Shown piece after piece: positions 44,607-51,437 of a DNA stretch of 51,437 nucleotides. Origin of the DNA: Bacteroidales bacterium (GTDB lineage: Bacteria > Bacteroidota > Bacteroidia > Bacteroidales > UBA932); assembly GCA_017480345.1 (NCBI GenBank), contig JAFVAU010000015.1, positions 1-51,437 of the forward strand, read 5' to 3'. Within the stretch, counting starts at the first letter, position 1. Each line of letters begins with the position of its first letter. The position numbers and the translations under genes are program-made. Under the pieces are notes generated by a model. That model did no database searches, had not been told where the DNA came from, and was given only the letters and a program-made list of their open reading frames with translations.

Positions 44607-45641
44607 TTATAACGCCAAATCTACAAGGACGATGGCGGCCATGGCTTCCACAATGACCGGCGTCCTGAGGGCGAAGCACACATCGTGCCGCCCCGGGATG
44701 CCGGCTTTGGCTATGCTGGAGGTGGGTTTGAAGGCCACGCGGAACACCAACGGATTGCCGTTGGTGATGCCGCCGTTCACCCCGCCGGCGTGATTGGTCA
44801 CAGGCGGCTGCGGGCGCTTGTGCCTGCCGCAGCAGTGATGCCCCTCGCCCTCCTCATGGTGGCAGCCGCCTTCGCCATGGCAGCATTCGTGGTCCTTTTC
44901 ACCCTCGTGGTGGCAGTGGTGCTCCGGGAAGGGGTCGTTGTGCTCGGAGCCTTTCATGTCGGAAGCCGCAAAACCGTCGCCAAACTCGATACCCCGCACA
45001 CCCGGAATGGCAAAAATGGCATGGGCAATCTGGCTTTCCACACTGTTCCAGAAGGGTTCACCCAGGCCGATGGGAACGCCCTCCACGGTGCATTCCACCA
45101 CACCGCCCAGGGAGTCTCCCTCCTCCTGCGCCGCCTTCAGGGCTTCCGGCCAGGCCGATGCATCCGTAAAGCCGCCCAGCTTCACCAGGCGGGCGCCAAA
45201 CTGCGCAAAATAGAGCATCTTCTTGGCAATGACGCCGGCAGCCACAATGCCCAGGGTGAGGCGTCCGCTAAAATGGCCGCCGCCGCGGGGGTCGTTGAAG
45301 CCGCCGAATTTGAGGTTGGCGGTGAAATCGGCCTGACCGGGACGGGGATTCTTCCGAAACTGCTCGTAGTCCTGACTGCGGGTGTTTTCATTCTTGAAGA
45401 GGATGGTGAGCGGGGCGCCGGTGGTGCGCCCCTCGTACACGCCGGAGACAATCTCCGGGAGGTCGCTCTCCAGACGGGGCGTGGTGCCCAGGGCGCCGGC
45501 CTTGCGGCGGGCCAAATCCTTCTCAAAATCCGCCTCGCCAAGCGGAATGCCCGGCAGTACGCCGTCCACGGTGACCCCGATGCGAGGGCCGTGGGATTCA
45601 CCGAAAATGCTTACTCTGAATTTATTGCCGAAGATGTTCAT
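44607..45641 (-). CDS. aroC: Chorismate synthase with a His/Cys-rich insert
   Basis: 344 residues. Converts EPSP to chorismate using reduced FMN. Family motifs are intact: [48 protein letters not shown], and [14 protein letters not shown] followed by [16 protein letters not shown]. Between the last two, where the family has about ten residues, residues about 239-280 (44802-44927) form an insert with about 11 His and 6 Cys ([18 protein letters not shown] and so on). It is in frame and fully open, and lies in the loop over the FMN site, so it probably binds metal. ATG 45641 overlaps the aroD-aroA stop (ATGA). Confidence 0.95.
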   Translation of the reverse strand: MNIFGNKFRVSIFGESHGPRIGVTVDGVLPGIPLGEADFEKDLARRKAGALGTTPRLESDLPEIVSGVYEGRTTGAPLTILFKNENTRSQDYEQFRKNPRPGQADFTANLKFGGFNDPRGGGHFSGRLTLGIVAAGVIAKKMLYFAQFGARLVKLGGFTDASAWPEALKAAQEEGDSLGGVVECTVEGVPIGLGEPFWNSVESQIAHAIFAIPGVRGIEFGDGFAASDMKGSEHNDPFPEHHCHHEGEKDHECCHGEGGCHHEEGEGHHCCGRHKRPQPPVTNHAGGVNGGITNGNPLVFRVAFKPTSSIAKAGIPGRHDVCFALRTPVIVEAMAAIVLVDLAL

Positions 45642-47656
45642 AATCTATTGAATAGTTCGTTGAAGTTAGGGAAGGACTTGGCCACGCAGTCCACGTCGTC
45701 TATCTCTACGGGGCTGTCGGCACCCAAGGCGGCCACTTTGAGGGCCATGACCATGCGGTGGTCGGAGTGGGAGTGGAACTTGCCGCCTTTCAGGAGGCGG
45801 CCGGTGGCCAAACGCTGGGAGAGGCCCATGCCCTCCACCACCATCTCGTCTTCTTCCACCCGGACGGGAACGCCCATCTGCCGGAGGGCCTCTTCAATGG
45901 CGGCGGCGCGGTCCGTCTCCTTGTGGCGGAGCCGCTCCACGCCCAGGATGTGGCTCTCGCCGGGGCAGAAGGCCGCCAGCACGGCTACCATGGGGAAGAG
46001 GTCGGGGCAGTTGTTGAGGTCTGTATGGAAAGGGCTCAGCGGGGCTCTCCGCACGTGGATGGGGCCCGTGGGGCTGTCTGTCTGGGACATGCAGGCCCCC
46101 GCCTGGATGAGGATGTCCATGATGGAAATATCGGCCTGGAGGCTCTCGGTGTCCAGACCTTCCACCTCCACTTCGCCGAAGAGGGCGCCGGCCACCAGGA
46201 AGGGGGCTGCGCCGGACCAGTCGGCCTCGATGGAAAAATCGGCCGCCTGATACCGCTGGCCGCCCTTCATGAAGAAGTTCACGCCCGTGCAGAGGCTCCA
46301 GTCCTGCGTTTCCATGAAATCTTCCCCGCCTTCCATCTCCGAGCTCATCCGGATGCCGAATTTCTTGAGCACGTCCACCGTGATGAAGAGATAAGGGATG
46401 CTTCGCGGCTCCTCAACGTACAGGGCCGATTTCCCTTCGGCCAACGGCAAGGCCGCCAGCAGGCCGGAAAGGAGCTGGGAGCCGCCTTTGCCGGATACGT
46501 CGGCCCGGCCGGGGATGAGGGGGCCGGCCACCGTGAGGGGGAGATAGCAGTCCTCCCGGCGAGATGCCCGGTCGGTGCCGGGCATGACGGCCCTCCCGTC
46601 ACTCCCGGCTTGACCGGGAGTCTCCGGGTACAACCGCACGCCATAGGCGGCCATGATGTCGTGGGCACCCGTGAGAGGGCGGCCCAGGAGGGTTTTCTCT
46701 CCCGTTATGCGCACCGGCTCCCTATTCAGGACAGAGAGCAGCGGCACCATCAGGCGGGTGAGGAAGCCGGATTCTCCGGTGTGGAGTTCCTTCAGGTTCA
46801 GGCATCCGGGCTCTGCGCCAATACCCTCTATTTCAAGCGTTTGACCGTCTATCTTTACTGTTGCGCCCAGGGCCCGGGCCACGGCCAGCGCGCTCTCGTT
46901 GTCTCCGCAGGGGGAATAGCCACCCAGGCGGGAAACGCCCTGCGCCAGCGCTGCGGCAATGATGGCGCGCTGGGCAAAACTCTTGGAGGAGGGCATCGGG
47001 AGGGAACTGGCCTTGACAAAGCGGAAGTTTCCGTAGAGGGCCTGTGCCATTTCGGAGGCCTTCCACTGGCCGGGGGCGGTGGCCTCCTCCTCGCTCACGC
47101 AGGCGTAGGTGAAGGGGGCGCCCTGCTTCAGGGCTTCCATCCGGGATTCACGTCCGGCCTCTCCCATGGCAAAGGCCACCAGGGTGCCGGGGGCGGCGCT
47201 GCCGTAGAGGGCTTTTACTGTGTCGTTATCGGCCTTGGAGGTGGCGGTGGTAACGATTTTCACCACTTCTCCGCCGAAGCTGCGGGCCCGTTCCAGGATG
47301 GATTGCAACACCGGCAGCGGCGGGGTTTCCGTGAAGTTGTGGTAGGAGCGGATGAGCACGGTGCCGCAGGAACGGCAGGCCTCGCGGATGCGTCGGCCCA
47401 CGGCGGCGGGGGCTTCCATCTCCAGGTCCACGTACTTGGCTCCGGCCCGGATGGCCTTCTCCAGGATTTCCGGGGCCTGGGACTCCTCGCTCAGGCGGCA
47501 GGTGGCGATGAGCGGCACGTCCGAGTCTTCGAACAGCTGCTGAATCTCGTCGTCGTCCAGAGCGCAGCGGTCCAGGCGGATTTCCGCCATCTCCACGGTC
47601 TCCAACAGTTCCAGGATTTCCGGAAGTTCCTTATTCTGTATGCTAACGCAGATCAT
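45638..47656 (-). CDS. aroDA: Fused 3-dehydroquinate dehydratase (type I) and EPSP synthase
   Basis: 672 residues carrying two shikimate steps. Residues 1 to about 205 are type I dehydroquinase: AEIRLDRC, ATCRL, catalytic H106 (SYHNF), Schiff-base K133 (VVKIVTTATS) and AMGEAGRESR. Residues about 211-672 are EPSP synthase: SSLPMPSSKSFAQRAII, GESGFLTRLM, GRADVSGKGGSQLLSGLL, HSDHRMVMA. Residues about 344-366 (PGQAGSDGRAVMPGTDRASR) have no counterpart in the family and are encoded by REP-like hairpins. The start overlaps the aroB end by 14 bases. Confidence 0.93.
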   Translation of the reverse strand: MICVSIQNKELPEILELLETVEMAEIRLDRCALDDDEIQQLFEDSDVPLIATCRLSEESQAPEILEKAIRAGAKYVDLEMEAPAAVGRRIREACRSCGTVLIRSYHNFTETPPLPVLQSILERARSFGGEVVKIVTTATSKADNDTVKALYGSAAPGTLVAFAMGEAGRESRMEALKQGAPFTYACVSEEEATAPGQWKASEMAQALYGNFRFVKASSLPMPSSKSFAQRAIIAAALAQGVSRLGGYSPCGDNESALAVARALGATVKIDGQTLEIEGIGAEPGCLNLKELHTGESGFLTRLMVPLLSVLNREPVRITGEKTLLGRPLTGAHDIMAAYGVRLYPETPGQAGSDGRAVMPGTDRASRREDCYLPLTVAGPLIPGRADVSGKGGSQLLSGLLAALPLAEGKSALYVEEPRSIPYLFITVDVLKKFGIRMSSEMEGGEDFMETQDWSLCTGVNFFMKGGQRYQAADFSIEADWSGAAPFLVAGALFGEVEVEGLDTESLQADISIMDILIQAGACMSQTDSPTGPIHVRRAPLSPFHTDLNNCPDLFPMVAVLAAFCPGESHILGVERLRHKETDRAAAIEEALRQMGVPVRVEEDEMVVEGMGLSQRLATGRLLKGGKFHSHSDHRMVMALKVAALGADSPVEIDDVDCVAKSFPNFNELFNRL
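46561..46627. repeat. Tandem REP-like hairpins inside the EPSP synthase coding sequence
   Basis: Hairpin 1, ATGCCCGG/CCGGGCAT (46564-46585), shares GAGATGCCCGGTC and GCCGGGCATGAC with the intergenic repeat at 43121. Hairpin 2, ACTCCCGG/CCGGGAGT (46601-46621), follows after 15 bases. The pair is translated in frame as an extra stretch of about 20 residues. Confidence 0.65.
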
Positions 47657-48644
47657 CTATGGCCTCGTTTACGGTAAGTTCTTGGATAACAGGCTCTCCC
47701 GGCGCTTTCAGGAGGATGAATTTCACCTTTCCGCCGGCGGCTTTCTTGTCTTTGCGCATGGCTTCGCCCAGGGCTTGAACCGGGTAAGGGCTCTGCATAG
47801 GGAGGCCCAGGGCTTCGAAATCGGCCTTTATCTGCTCTTCCAGGCCTTTGGAGGCCAGGCCGATTCTCTCCGACAGCCGTGCAGCCAGGACAATGCCCAT
47901 GGCCACGGCTTCCCCGTGGGTGATGTCTTCGCCCTTCTCCTGCGCCAGATGCTCGATGGCATGACCGAAGGTGTGGCCCAGGTTCAGCAGGGCCCGCTCC
48001 CCCTTCTCGTAAGGGTCCCGGGAGACGATATCGGCCTTGATGGAGGCCGCCTTGAGGATGAGCTCCGGCCGGTTTTTCACCCCGTTTTTGACGGCGGCGG
48101 CATAGGCTTTGGCGTCCCTCAGGAGGAAGGTTTTGAGCAGCTCCGCCTCTCCGGCCTTGAACTCGCGCTCCGGAAGGGTCTTCAGGACTTCCGGGCACAG
48201 GAGGGTGAATTCCGGCATCCGGAAGGCCCCCAGCATGTTTTTGTAATGGTCCAGGTTTACGCCGGTCTTGCCACCCACGGCCGCATCTACCTGCGAGAGG
48301 AGGGTGGTGGGCACATTGGCGTAGCGGATGCCGCGCTTGTAGATGGCGGCCGTGAAGCCCACCAGGTCCGTGGTGATGCCGCCACCCACGGCCACAAGGA
48401 GGGCGCCGCGGGAGGCATCGGCCTCCATGAGCTGCCGCTCAAGGGCCAGCACGGTGTCCATGGTCTTGCTCTCTTCGGAGCTTTCCAGGCCGATATAGGC
48501 CTTCGCCGGAGGAAGGTCTCCCAGGAGGGATTCCAGCACCCAGGCCACGTTCTGGTCAAACACCACAATGAGCTCCGGCTCCTTTGCCAAAAGGGCCTGG
48601 GCCTCGTCGAGGGTCACGATTTTAGGGCGGGCTATTGCATCCAT
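47643..48644 (-). CDS. aroB: 3-dehydroquinate synthase
   Basis: 333 residues. Makes dehydroquinate from DAHP; needs NAD and a divalent metal. AVGGGITTDLVGFTAAIYKRG and NVPTTLLSQVDAAVGGKTG are signatures, and NLGHTFGHAIEH supplies metal ligands. The open frame reaches 48692, but the extra residues overlap the esterase gene; ATG 48644 overlaps the esterase end by 13 bases and is preferred. The operon order is esterase, aroB, aroD-aroA, aroC. Confidence 0.95.
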   Translation of the reverse strand: MDAIARPKIVTLDEAQALLAKEPELIVVFDQNVAWVLESLLGDLPPAKAYIGLESSEESKTMDTVLALERQLMEADASRGALLVAVGGGITTDLVGFTAAIYKRGIRYANVPTTLLSQVDAAVGGKTGVNLDHYKNMLGAFRMPEFTLLCPEVLKTLPEREFKAGEAELLKTFLLRDAKAYAAAVKNGVKNRPELILKAASIKADIVSRDPYEKGERALLNLGHTFGHAIEHLAQEKGEDITHGEAVAMGIVLAARLSERIGLASKGLEEQIKADFEALGLPMQSPYPVQALGEAMRKDKKAAGGKVKFILLKAPGEPVIQELTVNEAIDDLR

Positions 48645-49864
48645 TTGAGCATATAGGCTTCTCTCTCCACAGCCCAGACATCCTCCAGCCACATGGCGTG
48701 GCCGCAGGTGGGAACGCAGAGGTATTGTTTGTCAAGGGTGCCCAGGTTGTTGTAGATGGCAAAGTTGGTATGCGGCGGGCAGGTAGGATCCTGCAGGCCG
48801 AAGGCCATGTATACCGGGCATTTCACCTGAGGGGCGAAGTTCTTGACGTCAAAGTAGCGGAGCATGGCAAAGAGCTCCTCGTGGGGGATGCCATCCTTAT
48901 CGGCCTGGTCCATCACTTCGTGGACCGGCCAGTACACGATGCGGGCGTAGTCCGGGTAATCCCCCAGGAAGGGGACGGAGACGGCGATGGCGCGGATGCG
49001 CGCATCCAGGGCGGCCGATACGAAGGTAAAGGCACCACCCTGACTCTCTCCCCAGGCCAGGATGCGCTCCGGATTGGCTTTTTCCAAGCTGGCGGCAAAG
49101 TCCACAGCGCGCCTGACGTCACAGAAGGCGCCGCGGTAGTAGAAATGCTCCTTGCTGTCTATGCCGCGGTCTATCCAGCGGTCCTGTCCATTTTTGAAAA
49201 TGCCCTGGTCACGGACGCTCACCAGAAAATCGATGCGCTCCGGGTTGGCGGATGGGTCGAAGTAATAGGACTCCGCCCCATAGCCCATGTACTGGATGCA
49301 GACGGGGTACTTGCCGGGGGCGTTGGGGATGGAGATGACACCTCCGGAGATGGCGCCGTCCAGGGAGGCGTAACGCACTTCATAACAGGTGCGAAGGTGG
49401 TTGGAAAAGTCTTCCACCACGGTATACTCCGGCTCCAGGGGCACCTGGTCCAGCTCCTTCAGGGCATCCTGCCAGAAGGCCCCAAAGTCCTTGGGGGCGT
49501 CGGGGGCGCTGACAACGGCCTCCGGCCTTATGCCGATATTCCAGCGGAGGGAGTCCCTCAGACGGACCTGATAGAAGCCCGGTTCCAGATTTCCCAGTGC
49601 AGCTTCCAGGGTGCTGTCGGCCTTTACGGTAACGGTGGCGGCAAGCACGGTGTCCGGGCTGGGGGCCATGAGGGAGACGTCCTTCACCAGCACCAGGGAG
49701 GCCTCGCCGGGGGCGGCGTCAACGTGGGTAGAAAGGGTGTAGGGGCCTTTTTCAAGGAAGAGCCAGCCCAGATCCGGCTCGCTTCGGCCGGTAGAGATTT
49801 CCTGCCGGGGAGCGCAGGTGCAAGCCATGATGGCCACTATCCCCAGATAAAGTATCCGTTTCAT
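48632..49864 (-). CDS. Acetyl xylan esterase-like (CE7) lipoprotein
   Basis: 410 residues. A lipobox (IVAIMAC) and an N-terminal beta domain (about 25-125) precede an alpha/beta hydrolase. The nucleophile is in GESQGGA, the acid in FGLQDPTCPP, and the His in PTCGHAMW, as in the CE7 acetyl xylan/cephalosporin C deacetylase family. The usual role is removing acetyl groups from sugars. It heads the shikimate operon, to which it has no obvious link. ATG 49864 is 5 bases from the -7 box. Confidence 0.88.
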   Translation of the reverse strand: MKRILYLGIVAIMACTCAPRQEISTGRSEPDLGWLFLEKGPYTLSTHVDAAPGEASLVLVKDVSLMAPSPDTVLAATVTVKADSTLEAALGNLEPGFYQVRLRDSLRWNIGIRPEAVVSAPDAPKDFGAFWQDALKELDQVPLEPEYTVVEDFSNHLRTCYEVRYASLDGAISGGVISIPNAPGKYPVCIQYMGYGAESYYFDPSANPERIDFLVSVRDQGIFKNGQDRWIDRGIDSKEHFYYRGAFCDVRRAVDFAASLEKANPERILAWGESQGGAFTFVSAALDARIRAIAVSVPFLGDYPDYARIVYWPVHEVMDQADKDGIPHEELFAMLRYFDVKNFAPQVKCPVYMAFGLQDPTCPPHTNFAIYNNLGTLDKQYLCVPTCGHAMWLEDVWAVEREAYMLKWMQ

Positions 49865-49869
49865 CTCTA

Positions 49870-49877
49870 CAAAGATA
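49870..49877 (-). promoter_or_regulatory. -7 promoter box of the esterase-aro operon
   Basis: TATCTTTG on the minus strand; 5 bases before ATG 49864. Confidence 0.65.
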
Positions 49878-49910
49878 GCGGAAAAATTTGGCAGTTCCCT
49901 GAATTTGGCG

Positions 49911-49918
49911 TATTTTTG
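49911..49918 (+). promoter_or_regulatory. -7 promoter box of the tRNA-Leu gene
   Basis: TATTTTTG followed by C, 12 bases before the mature tRNA. Confidence 0.65.
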
Positions 49919-49930
49919 CAGTCCATCCCT

Positions 49931-50014
49931 GCCCGGATGGCGGAATTGGTAGACGCGCTGGACTCAAAATCCTGTGGTAGCAATACCGTGCGGGTTCGAT
50001 TCCCGCTCTGGGCA
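49931..50014 (+). tRNA. tRNA-Leu (anticodon CAA)
   Basis: Class II tRNA. The acceptor stem GCCCGGA/TCTGGGC is closed (one G-T), the D-arm TGGCGGAATTGGTAGACGCG is typical of Leu, and the T-arm is GCGGGTTCGATTCCCGC. The anticodon loop CTCAAAA gives CAA, reading UUG. The anticodon stem has one T-T mismatch. CCA is not encoded. Confidence 0.95.
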
Positions 50015-50020
50015 CGAGCA

Positions 50021-50059
50021 AAATCCGTAACAATCTCGAAATGAGGTCGTTACGGATTT
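50021..50059 (+). terminator. Terminator after tRNA-Leu
   Basis: Perfect 11-bp arms AAATCCGTAAC/GTTACGGATTT, followed by a T-rich run. Confidence 0.75.
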
Positions 50060-50069
50060 CTCTTTTCTT

Positions 50070-50090
50070 TTTGCACGACATTTGCACAAC
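50070..50090 (+). repeat. Direct repeat next to tRNA-Leu, possible recombinase arm sites
   Basis: TTTGCACGAC (50070-50079) and TTTGCACAAC (50081-50090), 11 bases apart and differing at one base. Such paired arm sites are found at ends of tRNA-targeted integrative elements; no integrase gene is in the window. Confidence 0.35.
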
Positions 50091-50426
50091 AGAATGTCTG
50101 CCCCGTCATCTTGCTACTACATCGGGAAGAATCCGCTGTATGCCACTGGTGACTACCGTCAGCGTATGGAAGGAGTGTTCATCAAGGCAAAGCAGCAATG
50201 ACGTAAAGATACGAAAAAACCGCCCGGGAGCCTTCTCATGAGGACTCTCGGACGGCTTGGTCGTGCTTGCTATGGTCACGGGATGTGAGGGTTATTCCCA
50301 CATCACTATGTGTCATTGCCCTTTTTGTCTGACTGAAAAGTTCTGCCAGACAAAAAATGTGCCTGCAAGCTTATTGTGTCATTTGTTCAAAGAACGCGTT
50401 TGGCGGGTGCTGGTGTTGTCGGTGTC
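50091..50426. other. Gene-poor stretch with hairpins and a 35-codon ORF
   Basis: Holds a short plus-strand ORF at 50094-50201 (MSAPSSCYYIGKNPLYATGD...), which could be a gene remnant and is not recognised. A strong hairpin at 50214-50255 is followed on the minus strand by T6 and looks like the terminator of the repeat protein gene. An imperfect dyad GATGTGaGGG/CCCaCATC lies at 50282-50305. Confidence 0.4.
50322..50356. terminator. Bidirectional terminator-like hairpin
   Basis: Perfect 10-bp arms TTTTTGTCTG/CAGACAAAAA; it lies 71 bases beyond the stop codon of the repeat protein gene. Confidence 0.6.
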
Positions 50427-51437
50427 TTAATTGACCGTGCCGCCGTTGTTGGTTATAGTTCCTGCGACAGCTGCGCCACCGGTACCAGCAGAACAATCGA
50501 TCTTATTTCCACTGCCACCGACTGTACCGTTAGTGCCGTTGGTTTTGTTCAGCGTGCCACCGGTCAAGGTTGCATTGCCGCCGATGGCAGCGCCGCCATT
50601 GCCTGCATAAAGCTCCGCACCAAAATTACTGATGGTAATACTACCACCGTTGCCGCCTGTGGCTGTCACTGTGCCGTCTGTGATGGTCACAGAACCGACA
50701 ATGGCAGTGCCGCCGGCTCCTGCATAACCATCAGGTCCCAATGTGCTACCACTAAAGCTGCCGCCGTTGCCGCCTGTGGCTGCCAGGGTGCCGCCACTTA
50801 CAGTTACATCTCCGCTGATGGCTGCAGCGCCAGCTCCTGCTCTACTATCACAACCACTACCGCCAGCACCGCCATTACCGCCCGTGGCTGTCAGCGTTCC
50901 GCCGCTGACGGTCACAGCACCATTGATTGCTATGCCACCGGCTGATTTTGTCACTTCATCCTCATATTCACCGACACTGCCGCCGTTGCCGCCCTTAACT
51001 GTCAGCGTTCCGCTGGTCAATACCAGTGTACCAGTACCTGCTACGGTTGAAGCAGTGCTTTCATTTGTACCGTTGACGTTCATCGTACCGTTACCCTGGA
51101 TGGTGAGCGTTGCGCCGCCGGCAAGGCTGATGCCCTTGTTCAGGGTGAGCGTCTCGCCGTCGGTCAGCACCAGTGTCACGTCGCCGCTCACGGTGATGGC
51201 ATCGCTGTAGGTCAGGCCGCCTGCGGGCACGGCGAAGGTGCCTGCCGTCCATGCGGTCGTAGTGTTGTCAAGCGGTGTGGATGCGCTGCCCTCCGTAGCC
51301 TGTCCTCCTGCGAGTGTCTCGCCGGTGGTCCAGTCCTGTACGGTGACGCTTGCCACCTCAATCCTGTTCTTACCCACTACGAGGTTGAAGGTGTAGCTGT
51401 TGCCTGCCTCCAGTTCGGGGATGCCCTTCACGAGGAG
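50427..51437 (-). CDS. Fimbrillin-like protein with a glycine-rich repeat C terminus (5' end outside window)
   Basis: The frame is open to the window edge, so the N terminus is missing; 336 residues are visible. It begins with GNSYTFNLVVGKNRIEVASV and TVQDWTTGE, typical of the end of fimbrillin-family (FimA/Mfa-like) surface proteins. Then follow beta-strand units and about five repeats of 30-35 residues built on AIxGxVTVSGGTLTATGGNGG, probably a beta-helix or beta-roll. The last repeats diverge. It is likely a surface-exposed adhesin or fimbrial subunit. Codon use in the repeat part (many AC-rich Thr codons) and absence of ATCGGCC set it apart from the genes left of the tRNA. Confidence 0.7.
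   Translation of the reverse strand, partial: LLVKGIPELEAGNSYTFNLVVGKNRIEVASVTVQDWTTGETLAGGQATEGSASTPLDNTTTAWTAGTFAVPAGGLTYSDAITVSGDVTLVLTDGETLTLNKGISLAGGATLTIQGNGTMNVNGTNESTASTVAGTGTLVLTSGTLTVKGGNGGSVGEYEDEVTKSAGGIAINGAVTVSGGTLTATGGNGGAGGSGCDSRAGAGAAAISGDVTVSGGTLAATGGNGGSFSGSTLGPDGYAGAGGTAIVGSVTITDGTVTATGGNGGSITISNFGAELYAGNGGAAIGGNATLTGGTLNKTNGTNGTVGGSGNKIDCSAGTGGAAVAGTITNNGGTVN

Larger units (their letters stand above)
683..49020. repeat. Dispersed heptamer ATCGGCC/GGCCGAT
   Basis: Counted by eye at about 88 copies over both orientations (about 55 as ATCGGCC and 33 as GGCCGAT on the plus strand), in all reading frames and in both gene orientations. Base composition predicts about 9. The one-base variant TTCGGCC/GGCCGAA occurs fewer than about ten times. 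None is seen in 1-682 or after 49020. Example positions: 683, 1721, 14474, 28603 (overlapping pair), 43570, 48489. Confidence 0.7.

Noticed and set aside
45758-47677. 639-residue plus-strand frame opposite the aroD-aroA fusion, and a similar one at 44685-46250
   Set aside because: Both are shadows of aroA, aroD and aroC; no promoter, no recognisable domain.
50427-51060. Repeats at the right end as a possible CRISPR array
   Set aside because: The repeats are coding, in frame, irregular in length and Gly-rich in translation; there are no constant repeats with unique spacers. I see no CRISPR array in the window.

Overview
The window is chromosomal DNA from a Bacteroidales bacterium, probably gut-associated. 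Evidence: almost every promoter I can place has the Bacteroidota -7 box TAnnTTTG (at least 17 copies). There is a SusC/SusD pair with Ser-type sulfatases and their anaerobic maturase, a type III glutamine synthetase, a FeoA-FeoB fusion and anaerobic ribonucleotide reductase. GC content is high for the order, so a Rikenellaceae- or Cryptobacteroides-like lineage is possible, but the family is a guess.

Layout. 1-334: the tail of an unknown gene and the guaA terminator. 335-8373: nucleotide and glutamine metabolism, with guaA, pyrG-glnN, and the operon [hemerythrin-LuxR regulator]-apt-guaB, whose IMP dehydrogenase lacks CBS domains. Glutamine from GlnN would feed the amidotransferases GuaA and PyrG. 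8440-12855: an NhaC antiporter, queH, two paralogous outer-membrane barrels with a candidate small RNA between them, and a NagX-like acyltransferase. 12958-16464: feoAB and malate dehydrogenase, separated by a composite inverted repeat. 16561-17364: a candidate multi-helix RNA just before an Sfp-type PPTase. 17589-20305: nrdD-nrdG. 20353-25089: an ECF sigma factor with an anti-sigma/outer-membrane-barrel fusion, divergent from a TPR-EnvC operon. 25147-29787: ispE, a lipoprotein, yifB/comM, a HicB-like gene that looks like a HicA-HicB deletion fusion, and tsaE. 29784-41150: a sulfatase locus with anSME, three Ser-type sulfatases and SusCD; the susC frame is broken at a G7 tract. 41151-44587: a suf operon with a very short SufD and a PnuC-like gene inside it. 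44607-49864: a shikimate operon (esterase, aroB, aroD-aroA fusion, aroC) in which chorismate synthase carries a His/Cys-rich insert. 49931-51437: tRNA-Leu(CAA), then a stretch of different character with integrase-arm-like repeats, several hairpins and a glycine-rich fimbrillin-like gene that runs off the window.

The most unusual signals are the His/Cys-rich insert in chorismate synthase, a dispersed heptamer ATCGGCC that I count at about 88 copies against about 9 expected, the structured RNA before the PPTase, the HicA-HicB fusion, and a REP-like repeat inside the EPSP synthase coding sequence. All counts and foldings were made by eye.
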